From NCBI GenBank assembly GCA_013180625.2, contig SNVD02003230.1, positions 62,001 to 126,000 on the forward strand: 64,000 nt of DNA. Direction: 5' to 3'. Source of the DNA: Boswellia sacra (lineage: Eukaryota; Streptophyta; Magnoliopsida; Sapindales; Burseraceae). Both the position numbers and the translations under genes were made by a program. Of the stretch, positions 43,625-56,170 are shown piece after piece; position 1 is the stretch's first letter; every line of letters begins with the position of its first letter. The notes under the pieces are model-generated. The model was not told where the DNA came from and made no database searches. It saw only the letters and a list, made by a program, of their open reading frames with translations.

Positions 43625-46087
43625 ATTCTGAAGCCAGTAAAGCCAAAGAAGATGTGATTACCATGGCAAGTCAAACGTCTATCACATCAAAGGTATTGCT
43701 TGCTGTAATTTTAGGTTGCAAGACCGTTGATTTTGTAAAAGAACGAACTTAAGCTTTGTGAGGCAGAGTAGTTTATTCTTTGATTTGTTCTTAGTGAATC
43801 TCTTTTTGCCTTGTGGGTTTCAGTAAAAATTATTTATGACTTAGTGGTTTCTTGTTGATGGAGTCAGCTAAATGTTTGCACTTGAATTTTCGAGGAAAAT
43901 TACTTGCCATTCACATATATCACAGTAGTGCCCTGGCTTTGTTTAGACGGTTAAGGTTTTTAAGTGGGCTTGTTACATTTGTATATCATAAATCTAATTT
44001 TCATAGCGCAAAAAGAAAGATTTATGACGATACTCATGATGTAATACATGCATATCGTAGTATTTAAATTGCTTTGGCCTTTGGTATCAAAGGACCGTTA
44101 AGATGCTTATTTTTTTCTTCATCCGTCTTAATTAGGAAAGACTGATTGTTAATTTTGTAAAGATAATCTTCTTTTTGGTCTATGAGAAGTTAGGATTTTT
44201 GTAGATATTTTGGCAGGTCGTGTTGCTTCATACAAGGTGGATGCCTCTACTTAATATGTTTATCTTATTGTGATCTGCTGGCTCACATGTGTATTTTCTC
44301 TTTTAAATCAGTTTGATACAATTGTTTTTCGTTTCTTAGAAAAAATAAATAAATAAAAAGTGCTGTTAAATTGGATAGTGTATTTCACTTCTTAATTGTG
44401 AGATATGATAAATTTGGCACCTGAACTTGCATTAACGTACGAACGCTTCTTATTCCACAACAACGAAAGCACATTTTCACTCTTTCATATACTAGAGGAT
44501 TTCACTTGGAAAAGAAAATGTTTCATACTAATAAATTCGTTGGAAAAGAAAATGTTTTATACTAATGGATTCGGGTCCATAACCATGGGTTCCAATGCAC
44601 GAAATTTTGTAACACTTACCAATGAGGCACTATCGATTAGTATTACACAGAAGAAATCAATTATAGACACTAATACGATTCGATCTGCTCTTAAATTGTT
44701 TCTTTTTTGCTGTTGTGTCAATTGTGCACATTATCTGCCATCCTCATTTTTAATTTACTATTGGCTGACTGAAATTGCATTTAATTTATCTTTATGAAGT
44801 TTTTGACAAGAAGAGATGGTAATATTTTCAGGAACTTTCTTTGGATGGGATGAATTGGAGTGTTGTTCCAGCAGAAGCATGGGAATCGGGTGAGATCATA
44901 AAACTTATTCTTTCTAGGAATTCTGTCCAGGAACTGCCACCTGAACTCTCCTCATGTGTCTCCCTCCAGGTAGATTTCATTGATCTAGTCATCATTTTTT
45001 ATTCTTAGTTGGGGTCTGAATAGTGTCGTTGCATATGTCAGCTGTTTTTGTATTTTTAGCCAAGTTATTAGTCTGTTAATTTCAGAAAGTCGTGGATACT
45101 ATTAGCCTCCCTTAAATCCTTAATACTTTTGGTTTTTGCAATATGGTGTGAGGCCAACAATGTAATGTCGACTTCTTGTTGGTTTGATGAAAAAAATCCG
45201 GAGCAAAAGCTACTCTTCTCGACCATCAACAGTAGATATTCATAGGGCTTTTAGACATTTAACAGACACCATATCATATACCATAACTGAGGAGTTGAGT
45301 AATTCTCATGTTATCAGATGTCATCTACATTGGTTTACATTGTGTGTGTATATATATATATGTTGCTAGCTAAATAACTCCTTGGTATGATTTAAACATC
45401 AATAACTAATGGCCTTTGGTTGAGGATTATGCTCTGGGCAATTGTTTTGTGATCTGAAACCATCTATAAAAACAAGTTCTTTTTAAGATTTATCTGGATG
45501 GGCAGACTTTGATATTATCCCGGAGCAAGATTAAAGATCGGCCAGGTGCAATCTTGAAGCCCCTTTCTGAACTTGTTTGAAGCTGGACAATAATCCTCTG
45601 AGACAGGTAAAGTAGATCCGATTTATGATTCAGTCTCTTATCAATAAGACAAAGTAATGGAGTAAAACATGAAATTGACAGGTTGCTTAATTTGTTACCG
45701 TCCGTGCAAATATCAATGTCTTGTAAATTTTAAGTTCTTATGAGACTGATCTCTCATCAGAAATTTAAAACCGTGCGACCATTTGTCATGTTGTCTCTAT
45801 CCTTCTTCAACTTTTTCTTTTTTACGCAAGATTTCTATTAAACAGTCACCTTATTGGCAGAATTAGGACAGGGCAAATATACACTTGATACTTTAGTAGC
45901 ATGTATTCTGAATTGTCATTTTGATTACTGATTTTGGTGTGTTCTGACCTCTGGATCTGTAGATTCCATCTGATGGAGTTAAAGCAGTTCCTATGTTTCA
46001 TATTTATGATCTAAGTTGCAATGTAGCTTCATTACCAGAGAATCCAACATTCTCCAGCTTACCTCACTTGCACGAGCTCTACCTGAG
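43625..46087 (+). pseudogene. Leucine-rich-repeat protein (LRRC40-like) gene, 3' fragment
   Basis: Exon relics at 43625-43692, 44832-44969, 45506-45606 and 45963-46087 all have AG and GT borders. They encode LRR sequence such as ELSLDGMNWSVVPAEAW, IIKLILSRNSVQELP and TLILSRSKIKD, matching the C-terminal half of the plant intracellular LRR proteins of LRRC40 type. The third exon is one base short and shifts to a TGA. The fourth has a degraded repeat. The first half of the gene and the last exons are absent, though a doubtful continuation with QEIPEEIE lies at about 46240. This is a broken fragment, not a working gene. Confidence 0.8.
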
Positions 46088-46446
46088 GTCAATCAGCTCC
46101 AATTTTATGGCATGAACACATGCATGTGTCACGTGCACTTGCCTGTATGTATTTGTAAATATTGGTATTTTCTCCAAATATTACGAGATTTATCTTCCTT
46201 GTTGTCTTCACAGATGACATCAACTCCATGAAGTTCCAGCAGATACAGGAGATACCAGAGGAGATCGAATCAGCAACTTCCCCATGTGCAAGCATAAAAC
46301 TTCACACCAGGCACAAGGCAACTGAAAACAAAGAAAATAATGACAAAATAACAGCGAAACAACTAGACCCAGAAAATAAATGCAAACAACTTCTATTTCA
46401 AGTTGTAATATATTCGATGTTAATTTTGTATTCTAATATAGGTCGT

Positions 46447-46828
46447 TGTTATGACCATAACAAAATTGGGCCTTAATTAAATCTACTACTGTAAGTCCAT
46501 TATTGAAGCCCGTTATTTAGGCCTATTATCTGGGTCCCACAATGACTCCTCCTGATGCCTATATAAACCCACCAAATTTTTATTCGAGGTAGGCACACTT
46601 TTCTAAACTCTTTCTCTCTCTAAATTTTCTTGACTTTTGAGAGCTTCTCTCTCTAGGAAATTCTCCTATAAAATTTCAGTGTGCCGGAAACTGACTTGGG
46701 CGTCAGAGGGTTTTCGCCGGCACCACCGCCAGCACCCTTGACTATTTTCCTTTGTTCTCAAGATTGGACCCGACGTACGATTCAAGCTCCAACCCACTTT
46801 CCGGCCGTCTGAAAATCGTGCATCAACA
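46447..46828 (+). repeat. 5' LTR of the Tat element
   Basis: It starts tgttatgacc and ends catcaaca. A TATA box (tatataaa) lies at 46560-46567. It is preceded by the target repeat gtcgt (46442-46446). Confidence 0.93.
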
Positions 46829-46848
46829 GTTGGTGCCGTCTGTGGGAA
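46829..46848 (+). other. Primer-binding site of the Tat element
   Basis: The sequence gttggtgccgtctgtgggaa follows the 5' LTR directly. It is not the initiator-Met type. A site of this form is typical of Tat-lineage Gypsy elements. I cannot name the tRNA with certainty. Confidence 0.65.
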
Positions 46849-46903
46849 CGACAATCTAAGCCTCTTTAGTTATTACTCCCATCCAAACATAATCAAACAC
46901 ATC

Positions 46904-48810
46904 ATGAGTCACGCATCCCAACACTCAACCTCCCTAGAGGTTGACGAAGAAATCGAGGTAGAAGCACCTCCCCGACATCGAAGGGTAGTTGATACAGGGA
47001 GAGCCTTAGTAATATCCTCTGGGATAGGCCCTAACCCCAAGCAACCCCAACTTCCACTCAGGAGACCGAGGAAAGGCAAGACGAGTCGATTGACAACCAT
47101 GGAGCATACCATACGGAATTTTGGTGAATAAATGAACCGTATGGTGACTATGTTCAACTAAGCTTTTAGACATAGTACTCAACAGGCTGCAAATAATGCT
47201 GGAAATAACCCAAGAAATGCTATGGTAGTACCTAATGTCCTGACGGATGTTGGTGGGCATACTGATCTGGTTGCCCAGACCACTGGATTACCTCTCCATC
47301 ATGTCATTCAATCAAATCTTTATCATCCTATTGTTCAGGGAGGGGACGGTCGCCCAAAGATTCCCTCTCCTCCACACGTCATATCTGAACAACGATGGAC
47401 AGTAGTAGACCTTCGTCACTCTTTAAACAAAAAGCGTCATACAAGTGTGGAGCAAGGACCAAAAGAAAGTAATGTTGATCAGCCAGCCTATTCTTATCAT
47501 GGTCCTTACGCTCCAAGGGGCAACTACCAGTCAAAAAGAAATCGCCCTAGCTTACCACCTAGAAGTAAGAATCATCGCCCAGATGTTTTTCAAATGGATG
47601 TCTCAGAAGAGGAAACATCAGATAATCATTATGCGGAATTCAAGCGAGAAATGGATAAAAAAATTCATAAACTGGAGAAAATGATTAAGCGTTCAGGAGG
47701 AGAAGAGGATGGTCGTCCACAATAGGAGTCAACCTTTGCTGAAGATATTCTTAGGGAAAGATACCCGTACGGATTTCGGATGTCACAACTTGAGCTTTAC
47801 CAAGGGACAACTGACCCCCGAGAGCATCTAGACTCTTTTGTTTCTCATATGGAGATACAAGGGGTCTCAGGGGGAATAATGTGTAGAAGTTTCTCTCTTA
47901 CCCTTGGAGGATCAGCTAAGCAATGGTATAGGAGGTTACCAGCCTCATCCATCTCCAGCTTTGATGAGCTTGCTCGTAGTTTCCTCACACACTTTAGCAA
48001 TATGAAAACAAGAAGTTGTCCAGCACAGAGCCTTCTTTCAATCAAGCAGGGTCGTAATGAATCACTCCATGCATTTATGGACAGGTACCAGTGGGAGGTC
48101 GCTCGAGTGGATCAATTTAATGATGGTTATGCTATGCAAGGTTTGGTCCAAGGAATCAAAGGGGAGCTCCTTCTAGCATAGGAATTCTCTGTTAACCTCC
48201 CACGCACGTACCAAGAAGCATTGGCAAGGATCTCTAGCCATGCCAATGCAGAGAAAATTTATCAAGCAAATTACCCTGGGCAGACTCTAGTGATACCTAA
48301 TTCCTCACGTACAGATAGACGACCATATGACAATCACAGAAGAGAACATCATGATAGAAATCGGAGGTCAACCTTAGATCAACACTCCGTGCGGATACAT
48401 TTAGAAATGATCGTCTCTTGTTACAAGGGCCATCCACCCAACCCCGCCAAGAGCATCATGATCGACCCCAGGAGGAGCACTGTACTTTCACATTACTTAA
48501 CATGCCACAGCAAGATATCTTGAAAGAAATCAAAGATAAAGGTCTACTAAAAGAACCTGCCCCCTTACAGTCGAATCCAATAGCAAGAGATAAGAGAAAG
48601 TTTTGTCATTTCCACCGGGCTCATGGTCATAACACTGCAGATGGCTTTGAACTGAAGAAACAAATTGAGGGTTTTATCAAGGATGGCCAACTACGAGAAT
48701 ACATTTATCTCCCCCGTGAACCATCTAGCAAGAATGACAAAGGGAAAGAACCATTAGAAGAAGTAGCCACGATTTTTGGGAGAGTAGTGGCTGGTTCGAG
48801 TGCCCAATCC
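46904..48810 (+). pseudogene. Gag of the Tat element
   Basis: Gag builds the virus-like particle. Most of the region keeps one frame with stops at 47129, 47723 and 48179. A frame change follows in 48418-48523. The capsid-like part at 47780-48181 has LYQGTTDPREHLDSF and KQWYRRLPASSI, matching the retrotransposon Gag domain. A zinc-knuckle-like CHFHRAHGHNTADGF sits near 48600. In that knuckle the last metal ligand position is Gly where a Cys is usual. Several stops are of the kind produced by C-to-T change at methylated cytosines. Confidence 0.85.
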
Positions 48811-49503
48811 TGAAGGCACCTAGCTAGGCAAGCAAGATATGACCTCCCTCGCTATGAAGTCAACTTGACAGCCTCTTCTACCAATGTTAGGGATCATGAA
48901 GTTATTTCTTTTTCATCTCAAGATGCACAGGGTATCCATCATCCTCATTGTGATGCCTTGGTCCTCACAGTAATTGTGGCCAATAAAAGGTTAAGAAGAG
49001 TATTGGTTGACAACGGGAGCTCAGCTGACATAATGTCATTGGATGCATTTGATCGACTGGATCTTAACCGTAGAGATATGAGAGGCATCCAAACTTCTCT
49101 GATGAGATTTGTTGGAGGGAAAATTATTCCTGAAGGAGTAATTTCGTTACCAGTGACCTTGGGAGAAGGCTCCCTACAGACAACCAAAATGGTGAATTTT
49201 CTCGTGATAGATCATCCGGGTGTTTATAACGCCATTCTTGGACGGCTATCACTTTACGATTTCAAAGCAGTAATGGGTGTCTATCATCATGTCTTGAAAT
49301 TCCCAACACCTGCAAGGATAGGAGAAGTTAGATGTGAACAACGAACCTCTCAAGAATGCTACAACATGGCTTTCAAAGAGAAGGCACATAAGCTATTGAT
49401 GATTCGAGGAGAACCTTCTGAGGGGATGGAACGTTTGGATCCACGAGACCCTATAAAAAGGGAGGCTGTAGTTCCAATGGAAGGAATGGATCTGTTTGAA
49501 TAA
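48811..49503 (+). pseudogene. Protease region of the Tat element
   Basis: Retropepsin-like domain, with the active-site stretch RRVLVDNGSSADIM around 48995-49035 (Asn in place of the usual Thr after the catalytic Asp, as is seen in this lineage) and a flap region further on. It follows Gag in the same frame after a TGA at 48811-48813. A one-base insertion near 49500 shifts it relative to the reverse transcriptase. Confidence 0.82.
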
Positions 49504-51496
49504 TTTAGAAAAGACAGTGAAGGTGGGTAAGAGTCTTCCTCTACCAATCAAACACAAATTGATTGGTTTTCTCCGAGAATACAGTGACGTTTTTGCATGG
49601 TCTCATGAAGATATGCCAGGCATAGACCCAAATGTAGCTGTCCATCGCCTTAATGTCAACCCTCAAGCTCAACCCATTCGACAAAAGAGGAGATACCAAG
49701 CCCCGAAGCGTTCAAAGGTAATTGCCTTAGAAGTAGAAAAGCTCTTGGCAAGTGGAATCATTCGAGAGGTAAACTACCCTGAATGGCTCTCCAATGTTGT
49801 ATTGGTGAAAAAAGCCAATTAAAAATGACGTGTCTGCATCGACTTCAAAGATTTAAACAAGCATTGCCCAAAAGATAGTTTTTCACTGTCCAGGATAGAT
49901 CAACTAGTTGATGCCACAGCTGGCCACCAATTGTTGAGATTCATGGATGCTTATTTTGGTTATAACCAGATTCCAATATACTTGAAGGATGAAGAAAAAA
50001 CAGCTTTCATCACTGATAGAGGGTTGTACTGTTATCGAATGATGCCTTTTGGACTGAAAAATGCTGGAGCAACCTATCAACGGTTAGTAAACTCCATGTT
50101 TGCTCCTCTCCTAGGAAATACCATGGAAGTTTATGTGGATGATATGATCACCAAGAGTATGGATGCCAGATCCCATGTAGACGACCTCCGAACAACTTTT
50201 GACATCCTCCGAAAACACAATATGAAGCTGAATCCTACTAAATGTGCTTTTGGGGTATCCTCTGGAAAGTTCTTAGGATTCATTGTCACCCAAAGAGGAA
50301 TAGAGGTCAATCCTGAGAAAATCCAAGCACTCCTGCAGCTTGAGTCTCCCAAAACACCAAAAGATATACAAGTTCTCACTGGACAAGTTACCGCCTTAAA
50401 TCGCTTTGTTTCTAGGGCGACCGACAAATGTCACCCTTTCTTTAAAGCTTTAAGGAAGTGCAAGCAGTTTGAATGGATAAATGAGTGTGAGAATGCTTTC
50501 TTACAGCTTAAGAGGTACTTAGGTTCTCCTCCTCTCCTCTCCAAACCAATTATGGGGAAACCGCTTTTTCTCTATCTAGCAATCTCCGCATATGCAGTTA
50601 GTGCAGCTCTTATCCGTGAGGATCAGGGAATCCAGAGGCCAGTCTATTACATGAGTAAGGCCTTAACAGATGTCGAAGGTCGGTACCCTCCTATGGAGAA
50701 GCTAGCTCTCGCCTTAGTTATTGCTGCACGAAAGCTTCGCCCATATTTTCAAGCACACACTGTGGTCCTTTATCATCTAGAGCTTTCGGGAAGACTCATC
50801 AAGTGGTCTATTGAGTTAGGAGAGTTTGACATACATTATATTGCAAGACCATCTATCAAAGGACAAGCAATCGCTGACTTCATTACAGAATTTTCAGGTA
50901 GTGGACTTAAGGAGGAAGAAGAAACCCGTGCAGGGTCAAATGATCGACCAATGTCTATGGGAATAGATCCACAAAAAGCACGGGTCTTGTTCGTAGATGG
51001 GTCATCTAATAAGATTGGTAGTAGAGTTGGCTTGATTTTGTTAACCCCAGATGGAGTAGAAGTTGTTGTGGCCTTACTTTTTAATTTTAAAGCCACCAAT
51101 AATGTCGCAGAGTATGAAGCTCTCCTTGGAGGACTTAGGTTGGCAGTTGCCCTTGGAGTAGAAGAGATTGCCATCCATAGTGATTCCCAACTTGTGGTTA
51201 ACCAAATCCGCGGAGACTATCAGGCAAAAGGCTCTACCATGATGGCTTACTTGGATAGAGTTAACTTCTTTCTTCGCAATTTTAAAGGTTTTGACATCGT
51301 AAGAGTCCCAAGGTTAGAGAATTCAAAGGCTGATAGTTTAGCAAGAATTGTCTCAGGGGTAGACCCCCTTCTACCAACTACCTCTCATATGGTCATTCTA
51401 GAGTCTCCAAGTATATCAAAGTATGAACTTTCGCCAGAAAAAATAATGACTATAAACGGTAGTCTATACTGGATGGACCCTATCATTAAATTTTAG
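49504..51496 (+). pseudogene. Reverse transcriptase plus two RNase H domains (Tat element)
   Basis: The RT begins near 49560 (RLNVNPQAQPIRQKRR). Two stops close together (49820-49822 and 49826-49828) interrupt the fingers domain. The palm continues with FMDAYFGYNQIPI and the catalytic YVDDM near 50140. The first RNase H (LFLYLAISAYAVSAAL...) is followed by a second, archaeal-type RNase H (VLFVDGSSNKIGSRVG...NNVAEYEALLGGL...IHSDSQLVVNQI) at about 50985-51330. A one-base loss at about 51495 shifts frame before integrase. The 521-codon stretch from 49931 is otherwise open. Confidence 0.9.
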
Positions 51497-52704
51497 AGAC
51501 AGGGGAACTTCCAGCTGATCGAAATGAGGCTATCAAGGTAAGGGAGAGAGCATCAAGGTACACTATGGTTAATGGTGTTCTCTACAAAAGAGGGTTCAGC
51601 CTTCCTCTTTTAAAATGTCTTCGCCCAGAAGAAGCTAATTATGTCATTAGAGAAATCCATGAAGGAATATGTAGTAACCATTCTGGTGATCGATCTCTAG
51701 CTTATAAATGTATCAGGCAAGGATACTATTGGCCGACCATGAAAAATGATGTTAAGGCATTTTTAGCTAGGTGTGACAAGTGCCACAAATGTGCCAATAT
51801 TTCAAGGAAAACTTCTGAGAACATGACGCCAATGATGGCCCCATGGCCGTTCGCCCAATGGGGACTAGACCTTATTGGACCTCTTCCAATGGGTAAAGGA
51901 CAAGTTAAATATGCTATTGTTGCGATTGATTACTTCACTAAGTGGGCAGAAGCTGAACCCCTCGCATCAATTACTGAAAAGAAGACCACAGACTTTGTAA
52001 AGAAGTCAATTGTCTATAGGTTTGGTATTCCTCACACCATCATTACAGACAATGGCAAGCAATTCGATAACTCAAACTTTAGGAACTTCTGTAAGGAGTT
52101 GAACATCTCTTTATGCTTTTCCTCTCCAGCTCATCCTCAAGCAAACGGTCAGGTGGAGGCTGTTAACAAAACTATTAAACACCTCCTTAAGACCAAATTA
52201 GATGCTAGGAAAGGTGTATGGCCAGAGGAACTTCCACAAGTACTTTGGGCATACCGAACCACTACCCACACAGCAACAGGGGCAACCCCATACTCCTTAG
52301 CATTTGGCTCAGAAGCAGTCGTTCCTGTTGAGATTGGTCTTCCATCACCTCGTACTGAGGGATATAGTGAAGAGCTTAATCATAGAGCCCTTCAACTCAA
52401 CTTGGATCTTCTTGAGGAGGAAAGAGATCTCACCAGTATCAAAGTTGCTGCTTACCAAGAGAGGGTTACTCGACATTTTAACTCTAAGGTTAAGCGCCGA
52501 TCTTTCCAAGAGGGAGATCTCGTTTTGAGACAAGTACTACAAAATACTCGAGATCCCACTGATAGAGCATTGGGGCCCAACTGGGAGGGTTCTTATCGAG
52601 TCAAAGCAGTCATCCGACCAGGCACCTACAGACTTGTCACCATGGATGGGAGGTTGCTTCGTCATCTATGGAATGTTGAGCACTTAAAGAAGTATTATCC
52701 ATAA
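51497..52704 (+). pseudogene. Integrase of the Tat element
   Basis: Open from 51565 for 379 codons. The zinc-binding region has two His and the CDKC pair (about 51655-51790). The catalytic core shows LDLIGPLP, TDNGKQF and NGQVEAVNK, giving the D, D and E residues. The C-terminus has the LGPNWEGSYRV block (GPY/F module). The domain itself looks intact, but it depends on a polyprotein frame that is broken just upstream. Confidence 0.88.
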
Positions 52705-53088
52705 TCTCTTTATATATGTAATAACTCATTCTAGGGACTTATGTATGTGTAATAACTCCCATAGGGAGACCTATAAAGAGGTTATCAATAAAGCATTCGA
52801 TTTATTATATTATAAATCGTACATCTTTAAAGTTTATTTATGATCAAGTTGCAAGAAGATGAAAGGAGCAAAAGGGTACAACACTAGAAAAAATTTTAAG
52901 AGTTCTTATTATTTCAAAATTGGCAGAAGAGTGCCACCCATATTGTCTAAGTAAGGACAAATCCTCACCTATGGCATTAAACTAAAAACAAAAACAAGGA
53001 AAGATAAAGTCAAGGCTCAGAAAACCGCCTTAATATGATCGTTCCCTATAAATAAGCATCTACCTAGTTGAAAGGACTCCGACTACCT

Positions 53089-55365
53089 CTAAGAAGTGGC
53101 CTCATCATCTCCTTCTTCTTCTGAAGATGATGAGGTAGAGTCCCCTTGCTTGGCTTCCCAAGCTACTGTGTCCAATGTCGATTCATAATCCTCATCTTTG
53201 AGTATGAATCGGTGGAATTGCTCAGGATCAGAGTTTGCTGTCGGGATAGACTCTGCCACCAAGTTTAACTCTTCAACTATGGGAGATTGATCAATCTCTG
53301 GGTAGCGATCATGGAACCATTTACGCACCCCATTGACCCCATCAATATAAGAATGTTCCATAGCTTGCTGGTAAATACGACCCCTACGGAAGCGAGCAAT
53401 TGCTTTATCAATCTTATTTTGCTCAGTAACAGTCCTCTCCCGAAGTTCTTGACTAAGATCATTTGCCTTTTTGTGCTGGATAGCTGCCTCCTTCTTAGCT
53501 TCAGACAAGTCTGCTTTCATTTTGCCCATCTGTTCTTTTATCTTTGCCACTTTCTCTCTGTTTCAGTTAAATTATCCAGGCAGACTTGATGTTTCCCCTT
53601 TCAATCGGCAACCTCAGAAGTGAGATGATTGACCTCTTTTAGAAGGTTGGTGTTAGTAGACTCTCCTTGAGCTAGGGGTCCTATCGCCTACAAAAAGAAA
53701 GAGAAAGAGAGGAAAATAGATGAGGCATGTCTTTCAAAAGTATAAATAAAAAAAAAAAAGAGAAGAAGGAAAAAATTTTTAGTAGAACCCAACCTGAAGT
53801 ATGATGCCAATCCCGACAATGATCGCATCGAAATATGTAAGTTTTACACTCTCGGAAAAGACATTAGTGGGCATGAAACGTGCAGCACTTTGAGATAATT
53901 CACGAAGGTAGTCTCCACATGTCGAGCCACTTTGAAAGCCCGTACTATCAAAGGTAAAACGCCTAGGTAGCTGAGAGGTTGGGGGCAGCTTACTTCCAGT
54001 GGGCTTTGAGACTGTTACTTCATCCATAGGCTGAACAGAGATAGACTTATCAAGCATAGACTTCTGTATAGGAGTTTCCTTGTGATCACTGGCTTTTCTC
54101 TTTAAAGGTCCAAGAGTTGGAGGACTTCCACTCTGTTTCTTCTTGGAAGGACCAAGCCTGTCATTCGCAAAGGGTTTAAGAGGCATCTTGGCTTCAAGTT
54201 GGGCAAACTGCTTCTTCGTTGGGTGTAAAGGAAATAGACCTGTGCGAAAATAAAGCTGATAAGAAAGCAAACATATGCTTAATTAAATGAGGTAAGATCA
54301 GAAAGTAATAATCAAGGTTACCTCCCGAGGGTATTGGAGGTGACAAGCCAAGGCGGATCAGTTGCTCCCGATCAATGAGATTATTCACATTCTTTGAATC
54401 AATGGGTAGCTTGAGTATCTCTTATAAGTCGTTTCTTTCTTTTTGAGATAAAATCGAGCGTTTGGTCTAAGGAGCTTAAAAAAAAAGGTTAATTGATCAG
54501 AGTTTTCATAATGAAAATAGATATGGTATCATTATAATAGGGTACCACAAAAACCAAAACGCCTCCTAATCCTCAACTTCTCGCCCTTTGGACGAGCACC
54601 TTTTTGATACTTCCAACCGCCACCACATCAGAATTGTTTATATTTCCATTCTTTCACATGTGAGGGAATGCCAAAAAGGCGGTTAGGGTCATCCGTCTTC
54701 CCTCGTTGGGATATGTAATAGTAACCTATCTTCTCTCCGTTCGGCGGGTGAATGGCAAAAATATACTTAACATGGTTGGTGGTAGGATCACCCAGACCTG
54801 CGCTTTTGAATAAACTTTGAAATGCAATCAGAAGTCTCCATCCGTTAGCCGACAATTGGGTAGGGGCAATACCCATAGCATCGAGCATCCGTCGAACATA
54901 ATTATCAAAAGGCACCTGGAGACCAGCTCTTAGTAATTCTAAGCTTAATCCAATGATACCTCGTGGTGGCCTACTCCATCGATCACCTTTCCTTGGAAGA
55001 AATAGGGTGACTGAATCCGGGATAAGAAAATGGGCTCTATATATTTTTAATCGGTCACCCTATAGTTGATTATCAATATGGTCAGCCTCCCACCACTGTT
55101 CAACCTTAGGATCACTATCTGAGGTAGTAGAGGATGACCAATCGCTCTCCCCCTCAGCCTCTACCACATTGGGATTAACAAAATTACGCCCTAACTCGCG
55201 ATCTTGACTGAAAAAGTTCTGATAAAACTCATTAACCTCTCTACGGTTAGTCGCAAGATCCTTATTCCTTGTTGACTGGGTCTGATGACTTGGTTCTCCC
55301 CGTAGCACTGTCACAGTTTTAATTCTAACCATCTGCACAGTTAAAGAGGAGTCGTTAGTCATCAA
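53089..55365 (-). pseudogene. Antisense spliced ORF of the Tat element (aORF)
   Basis: On the strand opposite gag-pol lies a second, intron-containing gene. Exon 1 (55365 to about 54560) includes ESDWSSSTTSDSD, RLKIYRAHFLIPDSVTLFLP, FDNYVRRMLDAMGIAPTQL and NGWRLLIAFQSLF, which match the putative gypsy-type transposon domain (Pfam Transposase_28 type). It has a TAG at 55060-55062 and a TGA at 54628-54630. Next is an exon ending at about 54322 (ILKLPIDSKNVNNLIDREQL) with a gtaacc donor, and an 80-bp intron to an acceptor near 54240. Then comes a Lys/Ser/Pro-rich exon to about 53796, and a Glu/Lys coiled-coil exon from about 53690 to 53089 that ends in an acidic Ser-rich tail. One frame break lies near 53550. 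The function in the element is unknown. Confidence 0.75.
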
Positions 55366-55583
55366 GCCAAGTCTACTAAGGAAAGGAAGAGATGAAAGAA
55401 AAGAAATGCTAAGGGACTATATTGAAAACTTTTTAAAATAGCCCTTGAAAAATATTTTTTCACCCTTGAAAAGAAAAATATCAAGTTGGTCCTCGACCAA
55501 AAGTGTATAGCTGGTCCTTAAAAAAAAAAAAAAGGTCAACAAAATTGAAAATTTATGGGAGATGTGCAAGTTTTAGGATTTTG

Positions 55584-55890
55584 TAGGATGCCCCCTGTTC
55601 ATAGTTTTCAAAACTTACAGATTGCCCCCTGTTCATAGTTTTCGAAACTTGCAGAATGCCCCCTATTTATAGTTTTCGAAACTTGCAAAATGCCCCATGT
55701 TCGTAGTTTTCTAAACTTGCAAAATACCCCCTGTTCGTAGTTTTTTAAACTTGCAAAAAAGACCCCTTTTCATAGTTTTTAAAACTGCGAAAGACCCCTG
55801 CAACTAAAAATGAAGTTTTTAAAACTGGCAGAAAGACCCTTGTAACTAAAACTGAAGTTTGCAAAATTGTAGTAAGGCCCCTGCAACTGG
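55584..55890. repeat. Tandem repeat of about 36 bp, upstream of the aORF
   Basis: About six clear units of the form atgccccctgttcatag followed by ttttcgaaacttgcaga, then two or three weaker ones. It lies between the start of the antisense ORF and the 3' LTR. Variable tandem repeats at this place are common in Tat elements. Confidence 0.85.
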
Positions 55891-55917
55891 AAATTACGTA
55901 GAAACAAAATCATGAGT

Positions 55918-56170
55918 TCTCACGTAACCATGCAGTTCGACCTTCGCGTGCAGCTCTCCCTTCGCGAGCTCGGCCTTCGCATGCAGCTCGCCCATCACGA
56001 GCCCGCCCTTCGCATGCTCGACCTGCCCTCGTTCATTCGCCTCTCGCCCTTGCAAGCTCGGCCCTCGCCCTTGGGAGCTCGCTCCTCCCCCTTGCAAGCT
56101 CAACCCTCGCCTGTGGGAGCTTGTCCCTCGCCCCATGCGAGCTCGCCCCTCATCACTCGCCCAGTAGCTT
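55918..56170. repeat. GC-rich short repeats
   Basis: Units of about 20-27 bp built on gagctcgcccttcgcatgc variants. Both strands show spurious long frames (Arg/Gly-rich and Ser/Leu-rich) because of the repeat, and I do not treat these as genes. The sharp rise in GC stands out against the AT-rich surroundings. Confidence 0.75.
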
